Source: Acidobacteriota bacterium
Lineage (GTDB): Bacteria; Acidobacteriota; Blastocatellia; UBA7656
Length of the DNA stretch: 64,000 bases
NCBI GenBank assembly: GCA_038040445.1
Contig: JBBPIG010000011.1
Span: 62,001 to 126,000 of the forward strand
Direction of reading: 5' to 3'
Position 1 is the first letter of the stretch. Every line of letters begins with the position of its first letter. The notes below the pieces were generated by a model. The model ran no database searches. It was not told the DNA's origin and saw nothing but the letters and a program-made list of their open reading frames with translations. Shown in pieces: positions 1-9,152 of the stretch. The position numbers and the translations under genes are program-made.

Positions 1-1054
1 AAGTCGGCTTCGCTCGACGCGTCAGTTCTTCTTGAAGCGGAGACACGACTGCTCCGTATCCGCGATTAGTAGGATAGGAGTCCGCATACTGCTTCTGCAG
101 GTTGGCGGCGATCGTGCTCAGATCAGCCTGAGCCTGAGCGACCGGGACATCGCGTTTGAGACGGCCGAACACGCTCATCATTCGCGCGTTCCGATTAGCC
201 ATGAACTGTTCGGAGGAGCGAGTCGGACACTGCGACGTGGGCATGTAGACGTCTTCCTCTACAGGGTACTGCGGTATTGGCGGCAGAACTCCGATAACGG
301 TATGCGGGCGATTGTTCATCTGGAAAACCCTGCCCACGATTCCCGGATCGCCGCCGTGACTCTGTTGCCAGTACTTGTGGCTGAGCACCAAAACGGCGTC
401 AGAGCCGTGCTCTTCATCACCGGGAACAAACGTCCTACCGACAATGGGAATCACGCCCAACACATCGAAGAAGTTTGCCGATACGACGCCGGTCTGGACG
501 CGTTGCGGTTCGATGCCACCGAGAAGCGTAAAGCTCATCGTGTGGTGCTCAACAACCGCATCGAGTGTCTGATTCTGCTCGCGGTAATCGAGCACTTCCT
601 TGACGGAGAATGGCAACTTAAGGACACCGGCAAGCGGAGCCTGCTGCTGGACGATCACAAGCTGGGTCCCATCCTTGTAAGGCAACGGCCGCATCAGCAC
701 GCCGTAGATCACACTGAAGATAGCGGTGTTCGCGCCGATGCCGAGTGCCAGGGTTAAAACGGCAACTACAGTGAACCCGGGGTTGCGCAGCAAAATGCGC
801 GCGCCGTAACGAGTGTCCTGCATGAGCGACTCGATTGAGCCGCCGCTGCGCACATCCCGACACTCCTCTTTGAATTTTTCGACGCCGCCGAAGCTGCGCA
901 AGGCCTCACGGCGAGCCGCGGCGTGGCTCATTCCACGCGCGACGTTTTTTTCGATCTCCATTTCGAGGTGGAAACGCAGTTCTGCGTCCATGTCGCGCTC
1001 CACTTCGTCCTTTGAGAAAAGCGAGCGCAGGGCGTCTGAGATCTTTCGGAACAT
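1..1054 (-). CDS. ADOP-type MacB-like ABC permease, N-terminal part (runs off window)
   Basis: Reading the minus strand from an ATG at 1054 gives 351 uninterrupted codons that leave the window at its left edge. The first 80 residues form the soluble N-terminal region typical of ADOP permeases (start [19 protein letters not shown]). A first membrane segment follows ([20 protein letters not shown]), and then the periplasmic MacB_PCD region (for example [16 protein letters not shown]). A GGAGGATG Shine-Dalgarno sequence lies 6-8 bases before the ATG. Family knowledge: ADOPs are duplicated FtsX/MacB-type permeases common in Acidobacteria and often paired with a PadR regulator, as here. The substrate is unknown. 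The C-terminal half, including the second FtsX domain, is outside the window. Confidence 0.9.
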   Translation of the reverse strand, partial: MFRKISDALRSLFSKDEVERDMDAELRFHLEMEIEKNVARGMSHAAARREALRSFGGVEKFKEECRDVRSGGSIESLMQDTRYGARILLRNPGFTVVAVLTLALGIGANTAIFSVIYGVLMRPLPYKDGTQLVIVQQQAPLAGVLKLPFSVKEVLDYREQNQTLDAVVEHHTMSFTLLGGIEPQRVQTGVVSANFFDVLGVIPIVGRTFVPGDEEHGSDAVLVLSHKYWQQSHGGDPGIVGRVFQMNNRPHTVIGVLPPIPQYPVEEDVYMPTSQCPTRSSEQFMANRNARMMSVFGRLKRDVPVAQAQADLSTIAANLQKQYADSYPTNRGYGAVVSPLQEELTRRAKPT

Positions 1055-1095
1055 AAGAACCATCCTCCGGCTTACCAGCACACAACGAGTAGCGA

Positions 1096-1134
1096 GAGTC
1101 AACTCAGTGGCCGCCCCGTCCGTTGAGTTGACTC
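1096..1134. promoter_or_regulatory. 11-bp inverted repeat between padR-like gene and ADOP gene
   Basis: GAGTCAACTCA (1096-1106) is repeated exactly in inverted form at 1124-1134 with 17 bases between the arms. It sits in the 91-base gap between the PadR stop codon and the ADOP start. It could be an RNA hairpin that modulates read-through, or a second regulator site. There is no T-run, so a simple intrinsic terminator is unlikely. Confidence 0.45.
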
Positions 1135-1145
1135 AGAACTTGCGA

Positions 1146-1475
1146 CTAGGTCGTTTGCAAGATGCGATCGACAGCCGCCGATAACCGTTCCCAGTTTTCA
1201 GTCTCCTCGGCAAGCTGCTTTTTTCCCGTGCGGGTAAGCTCGTAGTATTTCGCCTGCCTGTTGTTTTCAGAGCTTCCCCATTCGGCCTTTATCAAGCCCT
1301 GTTGCTCGAGCCGGTAAAGCGCCGGATACAGTGAGCCCTGGTTGATGACCAGCACTTCTTCCGAAACCTGCTGGATGCGCTGAGAAATGCCCCAGCCGTG
1401 CATCGGCCCAAGAGCCAGCGTCTTCAGGACGAGCATGTCGAGCGTGCCCTGTAAAAGGTCGGTTGCCTTTGCCAT
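1146..1475 (-). CDS. PadR family transcriptional regulator
   Basis: This 109-residue protein has the standard length and opening of a short PadR regulator: [19 protein letters not shown], then a winged helix ([25 protein letters not shown]), the wing ([19 protein letters not shown]) and a C-terminal dimerisation helix. A strong AGGAGG site lies before the ATG. It is transcribed toward the ADOP permease gene 91 bases downstream and very probably controls it. The promoter upstream contains a dyad that could be its own operator. PadR proteins are usually repressors that release DNA on ligand binding; the ligand here is not evident. Confidence 0.93.
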   Translation of the reverse strand: MAKATDLLQGTLDMLVLKTLALGPMHGWGISQRIQQVSEEVLVINQGSLYPALYRLEQQGLIKAEWGSSENNRQAKYYELTRTGKKQLAEETENWERLSAAVDRILQTT

Positions 1476-1493
1476 CGCGAGCCTCCTAGATAA

Positions 1494-1536
1494 TCTACAG
1501 GACGGGATAATACGGGCCTCTCCTGTAGACTGTCAA
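1494..1536 (-). promoter_or_regulatory. padR-like gene promoter with overlapping dyad operator
   Basis: On the minus strand there is a TTGACA (1531-1536), an 18-base spacer and TATTAT (1507-1512), a near-consensus sigma70 promoter for the PadR gene. TCCTGTAGA at 1521-1529 and TCTACAGGA at 1494-1502 form a perfect 9-bp dyad centred on the -10 element. This arrangement fits autorepression by PadR and is inferred from position only. Confidence 0.6.
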
Positions 1537-1690
1537 GGGGAAAGTTTTATTGAGGCCTCCCGTCACGCCGCGCCGTTTTGAAACGAGGGCTGGACGGCCG
1601 GTTCAAACTTGCATTATTGTCTCCCAGACCAGTGGATGGAGTTACCTTCGCAACAGACTCTTAACAGCCTCGCGATGTAGATCATTCAAT

Positions 1691-1747
1691 ACCGGGCAAT
1701 ACCGGGCAATACCGGGCAATACCGGGCAATACCGGGCAATACCGGGA
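1691..1747 (+). repeat. 10-bp tandem repeat (ACCGGGCAAT), five copies plus a partial sixth
   Basis: Five exact copies of ACCGGGCAAT occupy 1691-1740 and a partial copy (ACCGGGA) follows. The array ends three bases before the GAGGAG ribosome-binding site of the S9 peptidase gene, so it lies in its promoter or 5' leader. A 10-bp unit changes DNA length by about one helical turn per copy. Confidence 0.9.
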
Positions 1748-1763
1748 TTGAGGAGTGATTCTT

Positions 1764-4724
1764 ATGAACACTGATTCACGGCTTCGCACAAATCGCATCG
1801 ACATCCGGAAGTATCTAACAGCGCTATTCATCCTCGCGCTCTTGATCTCAAGTTCAGCGGTTGCGCAGCAAAGCGAGTCGAAGCGGCCTCTGACGCATAA
1901 CGACTACGATGGTTGGCGCGCGATTCAAGGTCAGTCCCTATCTCGCGACGGCAAGTTCGTAGTCTACGCGCTGGTGCCGCAGGACGGCGACGGCGAGGTA
2001 GTCGTGCGCAACCTGGCAACCGGAGCCGAGTGGCGGCATACGCGAGGCGCGCAGCCGGTGAATCCTCCGCAGCGGTCGCCTGAAGCCGAGCCCGCAGCCG
2101 GACCACCGCCGTTTGGCGGCCGTCCTGTTTTCACTGCCGACAGCCGCTTCGTTGCGTTCCAGATCCAACCGGCCAAAGCAGAGACCGAAAAGGCAAAGAA
2201 GGAAAAGAAGAAGCCTGAAGAGATGCCCAAGAACGCGATGGGCATTATGGATCTCCGCACCGGAGAGGTGACTCGCATCGATCGAGTGAAGAGTTTCCAG
2301 GTGCCCGAAGAAGGCGCGGGCGTTATGGCTTATCTGCTCGAAACGAAGCCCGAAGAGAAAAAGCCCGACGACAAAAAGCCTGACGCAGCGTCGGCTCCTC
2401 CGGCGAACAGAACGAGGAGAGACAATAAGAAGAAGGAATATGGTAGCGATCTCGTGCTTCGCATCTTGACCGACAAGAGCGAGCGGACCTTCTCCGATGT
2501 TCTCGAATACACGATAAGCAAGGATGCCAGGAACGTCGCCTTCACCGTATCGTCAAGAAAAGAAGAGACCAACGGCGCTTACGCAGTTGCGGCGGCTTCG
2601 ACCGATGCGCCGGTCGCGCTGCTGATGGGCAAGGGTAAGTACTCAAAGCTCTCATGGGACGACAAGCAAACGCAGCTCGCCTTTCTCAGCGACCGCGATG
2701 ACGCCGCCTCAGTTCAACCTCGACCGAAACTTTATCTTTGGGACCGCAAGAGCGCCGCTGCCGCCGAATTGGTTTCGACGGCAACTCCGAACTTCAGAGC
2801 CAACTACGTTATCAGCGACAAAGGCCAGATCAACTTCTCTCTCGACGGCGGCCGGGTCTTCTTTGGTGTAGCTCCAACAGTGGAGCCGGAGAAGGACGAG
2901 ACCGAAGACGCGCCGGCCGACGACAAGGTCTCCGTAGACCTTTGGCACTGGAAAGATGACTACATCCAGCCCATGCAGAAGGTGCGCGCCGAACAAGAAA
3001 GGAACCGTTCATACCGCGCGGTATTCCACATCGGCGATAAGAAGTATGTTCAGTTGGGCGATGAAACTATGCCAGGCGTCAATCCGGCGAGTGACGGGCG
3101 ATGGGCGTTGGGCTCCGACGATCGCCCATATCGCATCCTGGTTGGGTACGATGACGATGCTAATGCCGCGGACGTGTTTATCCTGAACACTGCCGACGGA
3201 AGCCGCAAGCCGATCATGAAGAAACACAGCCGGGGGTTCACCTGGTCCCCAGCCGGACGGTACGCGCTGTTTTACGACGGCAAGGACTGGAACACGCTCT
3301 CAATCCCCGACGGCAAGGTCGTTAACTTGACGCGAAACCTCGGCGTGAAGTTCTGGCGCGAAAACCACGACTCGCCAAGCACTCCGCCATCATATGGCAG
3401 CGCGGGTTGGACCTCCGATGACAAATACGTTCTGCTCTACGATCAGTACGACATCTGGCAGATTGCGCCCGACGGATCCGGCGCAAAGAACCTCACCGAC
3501 GGCGCCGGCCGAAAGGAGAAGATTCAGTTTCGTTACGTCAAGCTCGATCCCCAGGAGAAGGGCATCGACTCGACGAAGCCGCTGCTGCTTAGAGCCGAGA
3601 ATGAGTGGACGCGAGACTCGGGCTTCTACAGGGACAAGATCGATGGAGGAATGCCTGAGAAGTTGATGATGGCGGCGAAGAGTTTCAGCCCGCCTTCGAA
3701 AGCCAAAGATGCCGATGTGTATTTGCTCACTGCGTCAACTTTCAATGAGTTTCCCGACCTGTTGGTCACCTCGCCCAGCTTCAAGGAGTTAAAGAAGGTC
3801 AGCGACGCGAATCCGCAGAAGGCTCAGTTGCGATGGGGCAATTCGGAACTGGTCCGATTCAAGAACCTCGACGGCGTTCCGCTCTCAGCGATGCTGATTA
3901 AGCCTCCGAACTTCGACCCGAACAAGAAGTATCCGATGATGGTCTATATCTACGAAACGCTGTCGGAGAACGTCCATCGCTTCGTGGATCCGCGGCCCGG
4001 CCACAGCATCAATCCAGCGTTCTACGCGAGCAACGGCTATCTTGTGCTCGAGCCTGACATCGTCTACACGATCGGGCATCCCGGACAGAGCGCGCTCAAC
4101 TGCGTGCTGCCGGCGATTCAATCCGTCGTCGATAAGGGCTTCGTCGACGAGAAGGCGATCGGCATCCAGGGCCACAGTTGGGGCGGTTACCAGATCGCTT
4201 ATATGATCACCCAGACGACGCGTTTCAAAGCGGCTTCGGCAGGAGCGCCCGTCGCTAACATGACCAGCGCGTATAGTGGAATCCGATGGGGCACGGGGCT
4301 GCCGCGGCAGTTCCAATATGAACACACCCAGAGCCGTATCGGCGGAAACCTGTGGGAAGCGCCGATGCTGTACCTGGAGAACTCGCCGGTGTTCAAAGCC
4401 AATCGCGTGCAAACGCCGCTGCTGATGATTCACAACGACGCAGACGACGCTGTGCCCTGGTATCAAGGCATCGAGTACTATCTGGCGCTGCGGCGGCTGG
4501 GCAAAGAAGCGTATCTGTTCACCTACAACGGCGAACCTCACGGCTTGCGCAAGCGGCAAAACCAGAAAGACTACACGATGCGGTTGCAGCAGTTCTTCGA
4601 TCACTTCTTGAAGGGGGCACCCGCGCCCGAATGGATGGTCAAGGGGATACCGTACCTTCAGAAAGACAAAGAGAAGGAGAAGTACAAAACGTCGGCGGAC
4701 ATGAAAGAGAGGGCGGGGAAGTGA
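1764..4724 (+). CDS. Secreted S9 family prolyl oligopeptidase-like peptidase
   Basis: The protein of 986 residues begins with a cleavable signal peptide (hydrophobic FILALLISSSAVAQQ). A long beta-propeller-like region rich in WSPAG/GWTSDDKYVL strands follows, then a C-terminal alpha/beta hydrolase domain. The catalytic serine is in GHSWGG (Ser about 805), an acidic residue in ADDAVPW serves as Asp, and His about 926 is in GEPHGL. A lysine/glutamate-rich stretch at about 130-220 looks disordered. The ATG at 1764 is preferred because GAGGAG lies 8 bases upstream; an in-frame GTG at 1755 overlaps that site. Family members are periplasmic or exported acylaminoacyl- or dipeptidyl-peptidases. The 10-bp repeat array immediately upstream may affect expression. 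Confidence 0.9.
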   Translation: MNTDSRLRTNRIDIRKYLTALFILALLISSSAVAQQSESKRPLTHNDYDGWRAIQGQSLSRDGKFVVYALVPQDGDGEVVVRNLATGAEWRHTRGAQPVNPPQRSPEAEPAAGPPPFGGRPVFTADSRFVAFQIQPAKAETEKAKKEKKKPEEMPKNAMGIMDLRTGEVTRIDRVKSFQVPEEGAGVMAYLLETKPEEKKPDDKKPDAASAPPANRTRRDNKKKEYGSDLVLRILTDKSERTFSDVLEYTISKDARNVAFTVSSRKEETNGAYAVAAASTDAPVALLMGKGKYSKLSWDDKQTQLAFLSDRDDAASVQPRPKLYLWDRKSAAAAELVSTATPNFRANYVISDKGQINFSLDGGRVFFGVAPTVEPEKDETEDAPADDKVSVDLWHWKDDYIQPMQKVRAEQERNRSYRAVFHIGDKKYVQLGDETMPGVNPASDGRWALGSDDRPYRILVGYDDDANAADVFILNTADGSRKPIMKKHSRGFTWSPAGRYALFYDGKDWNTLSIPDGKVVNLTRNLGVKFWRENHDSPSTPPSYGSAGWTSDDKYVLLYDQYDIWQIAPDGSGAKNLTDGAGRKEKIQFRYVKLDPQEKGIDSTKPLLLRAENEWTRDSGFYRDKIDGGMPEKLMMAAKSFSPPSKAKDADVYLLTASTFNEFPDLLVTSPSFKELKKVSDANPQKAQLRWGNSELVRFKNLDGVPLSAMLIKPPNFDPNKKYPMMVYIYETLSENVHRFVDPRPGHSINPAFYASNGYLVLEPDIVYTIGHPGQSALNCVLPAIQSVVDKGFVDEKAIGIQGHSWGGYQIAYMITQTTRFKAASAGAPVANMTSAYSGIRWGTGLPRQFQYEHTQSRIGGNLWEAPMLYLENSPVFKANRVQTPLLMIHNDADDAVPWYQGIEYYLALRRLGKEAYLFTYNGEPHGLRKRQNQKDYTMRLQQFFDHFLKGAPAPEWMVKGIPYLQKDKEKEKYKTSADMKERAGK

Positions 4725-4817
4725 AGCGGCAGTTTGCGATCTCCGTAAACTGCATTGAATCGCGCTGTATCTGGTGCTAGATTCAGCGCAGGATCTGATC
4801 AAGGAGTTTAAGCGACC

Positions 4818-5102
4818 ATGGCAATAAGTCTAACTGAAGACATTCGCTCAGTAACTGACCTGAAGCGGAATGCACAGAAGATTCTCGACCACATGCACAA
4901 GACCGGCCGGCCCGTCATCCTGACGAAGAACGGTAAGGCGGATGCTGTCCTGCTCGATGCGAAGACCTTTGAGAAGCATCTGAAGGCGAGCAATCTGGCG
5001 AGACTGCTTGCTCCCGCTGAGGAAGACATCGCCGCCGGTCGCGAGAGTGAAATGGGGCAGTTTTTGCAAGAGTTCAAGCATGCCCACGGAATTCCAATAT
5101 AA
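4818..5102 (+). CDS. Phd/YefM family antitoxin, no toxin partner seen
   Basis: This 94-residue protein has the Phd/YefM N-terminal DNA-binding pattern: an opening ISLTEDIRSVTDLKRN, then RPVILTKNGKADAVLLDA. The C-terminal tail is short and charged. AAGGAG precedes the ATG. Antitoxins of this family bind their own operator and neutralise a RelE/ParE or Doc/Fic type toxin encoded next door. Here the following 98 bases carry no toxin and the next gene is a methyltransferase. It is therefore an orphan antitoxin, either acting on a distant toxin or left behind after toxin loss. Confidence 0.85.
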   Translation: MAISLTEDIRSVTDLKRNAQKILDHMHKTGRPVILTKNGKADAVLLDAKTFEKHLKASNLARLLAPAEEDIAAGRESEMGQFLQEFKHAHGIPI

Positions 5103-5200
5103 GGGTAATCCACGGATCGCGCTTGCTGGATATTACGTCGCTTGACCTTTGATTCACTTGCACACGTTTACCAAACGAAGCACTCACCGGAGAGAATACC

Positions 5201-5839
5201 GTGGTTAGTTTCATAGACGAAGCCGTCGAGCAATTCGCTCACGATCACACCAAGCCTGAATCTGATTTGTACGTTCGTTTGCGCGAAGAAACGTATCGCG
5301 ACATGAACTGTCCGCAGATGCAGGTCGGCCGCATCGAAGGCCAATTCCTCAAGATGCTTGTGCGCTTGACTGGCGCGCGGCGGATTCTGGAGATCGGAAT
5401 GTTCACCGGCTACAGCGCGCTGATGATGGCCGAGGGTCTCCCCGATGACGGACACCTGATCACTTGCGACGTCGACCCGAAGGCTGAAGCCATCGCGCGG
5501 CGCTACTTCAATGAGAGCCCTCACGGTCACAAGATCGAGATCCGAATAGGACCCGCGCTCGAGACGATAAAGACCTTGAGCGGTCCAATCGATATGGTCT
5601 TCATCGATGCCGACAAGGGCAACTACTCGAGCTACTACGAGGCGTGTCTTCCTTTGGTGAAGCCGGGCGGGTTGATTGTGGCCGACAATGTACTGTGGAG
5701 CGGACGCGTGCTTAATCCCGAAAGCGTCGACGATCATGCCATCGTCGCGTTCGACAAGCTCGTGCAATCGGACCCGCGAGTCGAGAATGTCTGCCTGACG
5801 GTGCGCGACGGGATGATGCTGGCGTGGAAGCGCCCTTAG
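5201..5839 (+). CDS. SAM-dependent O-methyltransferase (family 3, CCoAOMT-like)
   Basis: The 212-residue length and motifs match class I O-methyltransferases of the caffeoyl-CoA/catechol type. The SAM-binding motif I is ILEIGMFTGYSALMMA, the acidic strand is CDVDPKAE, and the metal-binding aspartates lie in MVFIDADKGNY and in IVADNVLWSG. The start is a GTG at 5201 with GGAGAG just upstream. The enzyme would methylate a hydroxyl group of a small aromatic or similar acceptor using a divalent cation. The neighbourhood gives no hint of the substrate. The gene stands alone. Confidence 0.9.
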   Translation: MVSFIDEAVEQFAHDHTKPESDLYVRLREETYRDMNCPQMQVGRIEGQFLKMLVRLTGARRILEIGMFTGYSALMMAEGLPDDGHLITCDVDPKAEAIARRYFNESPHGHKIEIRIGPALETIKTLSGPIDMVFIDADKGNYSSYYEACLPLVKPGGLIVADNVLWSGRVLNPESVDDHAIVAFDKLVQSDPRVENVCLTVRDGMMLAWKRP

Positions 5840-5959
5840 CATTTGGACGATGGCGAAGACATGGGTCTTGAAATCTCGCGACACTCACTATGACGATTGA
5901 AGCATCGCGCCTAAAACGATGCTTACAAAGGACGCACATCTCTCACATCGGTTGCCGAT

Positions 5960-6237
5960 AATCCCACCAACGCAGTTGGTGGTGCGTTCATACTCGGCCT
6001 ACAAAAGGACTGGCGCGCGCCCTTCGGAATCCCACCAACGCAGTTGGTCGCCACCAACGCAGTTGGTGGTGCGTTCATACCTAGCCTACAATGGCGGCGC
6101 TCACCTCGGTCAGTCCTTTTGTTTAGGCTGAGTATGAACAATCCACCAACTGCGTTGGTGGGATTCGGGGAGCTGCGTCGGCTCCAATAGACGTGTAGGC
6201 TGAGTATGAACGCACCACCAACTGCGTTGGTGGGATT
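5960..6237. repeat. Cluster of five palindromic units (CCACCAAC-GCA-GTTGGTGG) in a 600-base intergenic region
   Basis: The gap 5840-6437 holds no convincing gene. Its centre holds five copies of an 8-bp-stem palindrome at 5964-5982, 6032-6048 (arm shortened), 6051-6069, 6143-6161 and 6215-6233. Four copies carry a shared flank of about 20 bases (GTGCGTTCATACTCGGCCTA), so the unit is about 43 bp. The copies before 6090 point one way and those after 6120 point the other, making nested head-to-head pairs. Further partial matches outside the cores (AAAAGGACTG near 6004 and CAGTCCTTTT near 6112) extend the dyad. This resembles REP/BIME-type extragenic elements. Confidence 0.85.
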
Positions 6238-6437
6238 ACCGGAACACTTTATGTGTGCTATCGACTTTTTCAGGAGCCTGCCAATCGGACTACGCCTGTG
6301 TTTCGCCACTTCGTCGTAACCAAACGGCGCTCGCCGGCGTTTTGGCCTACAGCGGAATTCTTATCAGGTTCTATCAGCATTCAGTTTGTAAGTCTCCGCG
6401 AAAAATTCTCAGTACAACCTTAAGGAGAGAGTTGATT

Positions 6438-6944
6438 ATGAAGAGGTCCCTAGTATTTCTGAGCTTGTGTTGTGTTTTGATGGTTGGCTTCTGGTCAGTG
6501 AGCGCAGCGCCGGCGAACTTTGCCGGCACGTGGGCGCTCGATAAAGCCAAGACCGAGGGTTTGCAAGGCCAGATGGCCAGCGTAGACCAAACGTGGGTGG
6601 TCACTCAGGACGCCAAGACGTTCACGGTTGAAAAGACGTTCTCGGGCGGCGAGCAGCCAAGGCCACCGCAAAAGGCAACTTACAATCTGGACGGCAGCGA
6701 AACGACCCAGGAGATGACCGGACGCATGCCTGGCAAAGCTGCCCTGAAAGCAAAGTGGCAGGGTGATGGCAGCATCCTCGAGCTGAGCTCGGTTCTCAAG
6801 ACGAACGTTCAAGGCAACGACGTCACCATAACCACGACCGAACATTGGGAGCTTGCGGACGGCGGGAAGACGCTTAAGGTTCACCGCACACAGGAAACCC
6901 CGCGAGGCACGCAGGAAGCCAAGCTCACTTTCGTTAAGAAGTAG
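6438..6944 (+). CDS. Small secreted protein of unknown function
   Basis: The protein has 168 residues with a clear signal peptide (start MKRSLVFLSLCCVLMVGFW, cleavage near VSAAP). The mature part is about 145 residues and likely all-beta, with strand-turn patterns such as NFAGTWALDKAKTEG and repeated W/T-rich strands, suggesting a small barrel like lipocalin-type secreted proteins. The ATG at 6438 is chosen because of AAGGAGAG a few bases before it; the longer upstream reading frame runs through the repeat region and lacks a signal peptide. The function is not known. Confidence 0.8.
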   Translation: MKRSLVFLSLCCVLMVGFWSVSAAPANFAGTWALDKAKTEGLQGQMASVDQTWVVTQDAKTFTVEKTFSGGEQPRPPQKATYNLDGSETTQEMTGRMPGKAALKAKWQGDGSILELSSVLKTNVQGNDVTITTTEHWELADGGKTLKVHRTQETPRGTQEAKLTFVKK

Positions 6945-6962
6945 CTTGGCCAGAGCCGAGCG

Positions 6963-7751
6963 TCATTGCTCTTTCAACTCTGCGTTTTTGAAACTCGCTT
7001 GAAGCCGCCTCATGCCGCGAAGCCATCGATCGTAATCGGTGGCTTTGCGGCTGAAGTACTCCGCGACTTCAGGGTGAGGCAAGATCAAGAACCGCTCCTC
7101 GTGTAAACCCTTCACCACCGCCTCGGCGACGTCTTCAGGCTCGAGTGCATTCGCTCGAAGAAACTCGCCCGGTCCGCCCGCTGACCTCCTCAGCAAATCG
7201 GTGTTAACGCCTTGAGGGCATAGACAAGAGACTTTGATTCCCGCATCGCCGTGAGTGATCGCTATCCATTCTGCGAACGCGACCGCCGCGTGCTTGGTCA
7301 CCGAGTAGGGTGCCGAGCCGATCTGAGCTAACAAGCCGGCTGCTGATGCTGTCGCCAAAATGTACCCTTCGCCTCGCGCAAGCATGCCCGGCAAAACGTG
7401 ACGAGCAGCGTAGATGTGAGCCATCACGTTCACTTCCCAGATGCGCTGCCAGATCTCGTTTGGTTCATCGATGCCGCCTGGAGTGCCGATGCCTGCGTTT
7501 GAGCAGAACAGATCGATCGCGCCATAAGCTTCGATCGCACGGGCTACAAGATTGACGATGTCAGCTTCGACGGCGACGTTGGTCTTGATCGCCAGTCCGC
7601 CGATCTCCTTCGCGAGCGCCTCTGCGCGCTCGGTGTCGAGGTCCCCGATAACAACGCCTCGCGCGCCTTCCGCGGCAAAGCGTTCGCACAGCGCTCGCCC
7701 GATCCCGTTAGCGCCACCGGTCACGACTGCGACTTTGTCTTTGAGTTTCAT
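6963..7751 (-). CDS. SDR family NAD(P)-dependent oxidoreductase
   Basis: This 262-residue classical short-chain dehydrogenase has the nucleotide-binding glycine motif TGGANGIG near residue 11, an acidic DLDTERAE after the second strand that favours NAD, and NAG at 85-87. The catalytic Ser lies in the ATASAAG strand, and Tyr149 and Lys153 in PYSVTK. It lies downstream of an acyl-CoA dehydrogenase gene on the same strand, separated by about 107 bases containing an inverted repeat. A role in lipid or alcohol oxidation alongside that enzyme is plausible but not shown. Confidence 0.9.
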   Translation of the reverse strand: MKLKDKVAVVTGGANGIGRALCERFAAEGARGVVIGDLDTERAEALAKEIGGLAIKTNVAVEADIVNLVARAIEAYGAIDLFCSNAGIGTPGGIDEPNEIWQRIWEVNVMAHIYAARHVLPGMLARGEGYILATASAAGLLAQIGSAPYSVTKHAAVAFAEWIAITHGDAGIKVSCLCPQGVNTDLLRRSAGGPGEFLRANALEPEDVAEAVVKGLHEERFLILPHPEVAEYFSRKATDYDRWLRGMRRLQASFKNAELKEQ

Positions 7752-7770
7752 TCGTCTCCAAGATCGGTTA

Positions 7771-7850
7771 GACCACGGATGACACTGATTCGACGGATCA
7801 GCACGGTTCTGATCCGTGATGATCTGTTAAATCTGTCCTATCCGTGGTCT
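7771..7850. repeat. Inverted repeat with GACCACGGAT termini
   Basis: GACCACGGAT (7771-7780) returns inverted as ATCCGTGGTC (7840-7849), with imperfectly paired sequence between. It fills the gap between the acyl-CoA dehydrogenase and SDR genes. Its ends match those of the longer dispersed element at 47154-47280 and 63695-63826, so it looks like a shorter relative. Confidence 0.65.
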
Positions 7851-7858
7851 GTTCTTCG

Positions 7859-9061
7859 CTACTCGTACTTCTTAAGTTCAAGCTTGGCAATTGACTCGCG
7901 ATGAACCTCATCCGGTCCGTCCGCGAGCCTCAACGTGCGAGCGCCCGCCCACGCCGCCGCGAGCTCGAAGTCCTGGCACACGCCGCCGCCGCCGCAAGCT
8001 TGAATCGCTCGGTCAATCACTCGCAAAGCCATGCTCGGCGCGATGACTTTGATCATCGCGATCTCGGCACGCGCGGCTTTGTTGCCGACGGTATCCATCA
8101 TATAAGCCGCCTTCAAAGTCAGCAGCCGCGACTGCTCGATTTCCATGCGCGACGTAGCAATGTCCGCGCGAATGGTCCCCTGCGCCGCGATCGGCTTTCC
8201 GAACGCGACGCGCGAGCGGACTCGCTTGCACATCGTTTCAAGCGCACGCTCCGCCAATCCGACCAATCGCATACAGTGGTGTATGCGGCCCGGCCCCAGC
8301 CGCCCTTGAGCGATCTCAAATCCGCGCCCTTCGCCCAACAGCATGTTCGAAACGGGAACGCGAACGTTTCCGAACGAAACTTCTCCGTGGCCGTGCGGCG
8401 CGTGATCGTAGCCGAACACCGTTAGCATCCGCTGGATCTTCACTCCAGGAGCGTCCATCGGGACGAGAATCATGGATTGTTGTTTGTGCAACGGCGCCGT
8501 GGGATCGGTCTTGCCCATGAAAATCGCGATCTTGCAGCGTGGATCGCCCGCGCCTGAGCTCCACCACTTGAGTCCGTTGATTGCGTAGTGATCTCCGTCG
8601 CGAACGATGCTAGCTTGAATGTTGGTCGCGTCTGATGATGCGACCGCCGGCTCGGTCATCGCGAAGCACGAACGAATCTCACCGTTGAGCAGAGGCTTCA
8701 GCCATTGTTCCTTCTGCTCTTCGCTGCCGTAACGGGCGAGCACTTCCATGTTTCCGGTGTCGGGAGCTGAGCAGTTGAACACCTCGGGCGCCATTGTGGA
8801 TCGGCCCATGATTTCACACAGCGGAGCATACTCCAGGTTGGACAGCCCCTCGCCAAAAGGGTTCTCAGGCAGGAACAGATTCCACAGACCCGCGGCGCGC
8901 GCCTTGGGCTTCAGCTCTTCTATGATTGCGGTCGGCTGCCATCTGTCGCCTTCATTGATCTGTTGATAGAAGACCTTCTCGTTTGGATAAACGTACTCGT
9001 CCATGAATGCGAGAAGCCTCGTCTGAAGCGCTTTGACTTTGTCTGTGTATTCGAAGTGCAT
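7859..9061 (-). CDS. Acyl-CoA dehydrogenase family protein
   Basis: The 400-residue protein carries the ACAD fold: an N-terminal helical domain, the middle FAD/substrate part ([16 protein letters not shown], then [16 protein letters not shown]), and a C-terminal helical bundle ([18 protein letters not shown], ending with [16 protein letters not shown] and [21 protein letters not shown]). The ATG at 9061 (protein start [12 protein letters not shown]) has AAAGGA upstream and matches the family start. The sequence resembles the ACAD10/11-like group, but substrate chain length cannot be read from sequence. It probably acts with the downstream SDR, or with electron-transfer flavoprotein encoded elsewhere. 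Confidence 0.92.
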   Translation of the reverse strand: MHFEYTDKVKALQTRLLAFMDEYVYPNEKVFYQQINEGDRWQPTAIIEELKPKARAAGLWNLFLPENPFGEGLSNLEYAPLCEIMGRSTMAPEVFNCSAPDTGNMEVLARYGSEEQKEQWLKPLLNGEIRSCFAMTEPAVASSDATNIQASIVRDGDHYAINGLKWWSSGAGDPRCKIAIFMGKTDPTAPLHKQQSMILVPMDAPGVKIQRMLTVFGYDHAPHGHGEVSFGNVRVPVSNMLLGEGRGFEIAQGRLGPGRIHHCMRLVGLAERALETMCKRVRSRVAFGKPIAAQGTIRADIATSRMEIEQSRLLTLKAAYMMDTVGNKAARAEIAMIKVIAPSMALRVIDRAIQACGGGGVCQDFELAAAWAGARTLRLADGPDEVHRESIAKLELKKYE

Positions 9062-9152
9062 ATGGATTCCTTTCTTGGTTATGAGTGAGAGGCCATCACG
9101 ATAGTTGATGAATGGCGAGAGTTCAACCTTTGGAGCGAAGAGCATGGAGTCC

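Noticed and set aside
32-757. Plus-strand open frame of 241 codons at the left edge
   Set aside because: It runs antisense through the ADOP permease, whose minus-strand reading shows clear family motifs and a good start; the plus frame has no recognisable protein features.
3885-4802. Minus-strand open frame of 305 codons
   Set aside because: It is antisense to the catalytic domain of the S9 peptidase and is typical of GC-rich shadow frames.
5960-6237. CRISPR array
   Set aside because: Spacing between palindromes is irregular, orientation changes midway, and there are no cas genes.
5923-6309. Minus-strand frame of 128 codons inside the palindromic repeat cluster
   Set aside because: Its apparent repeats (NPTNAVGG) are simply translations of the palindromic DNA unit; no ribosome-binding site.
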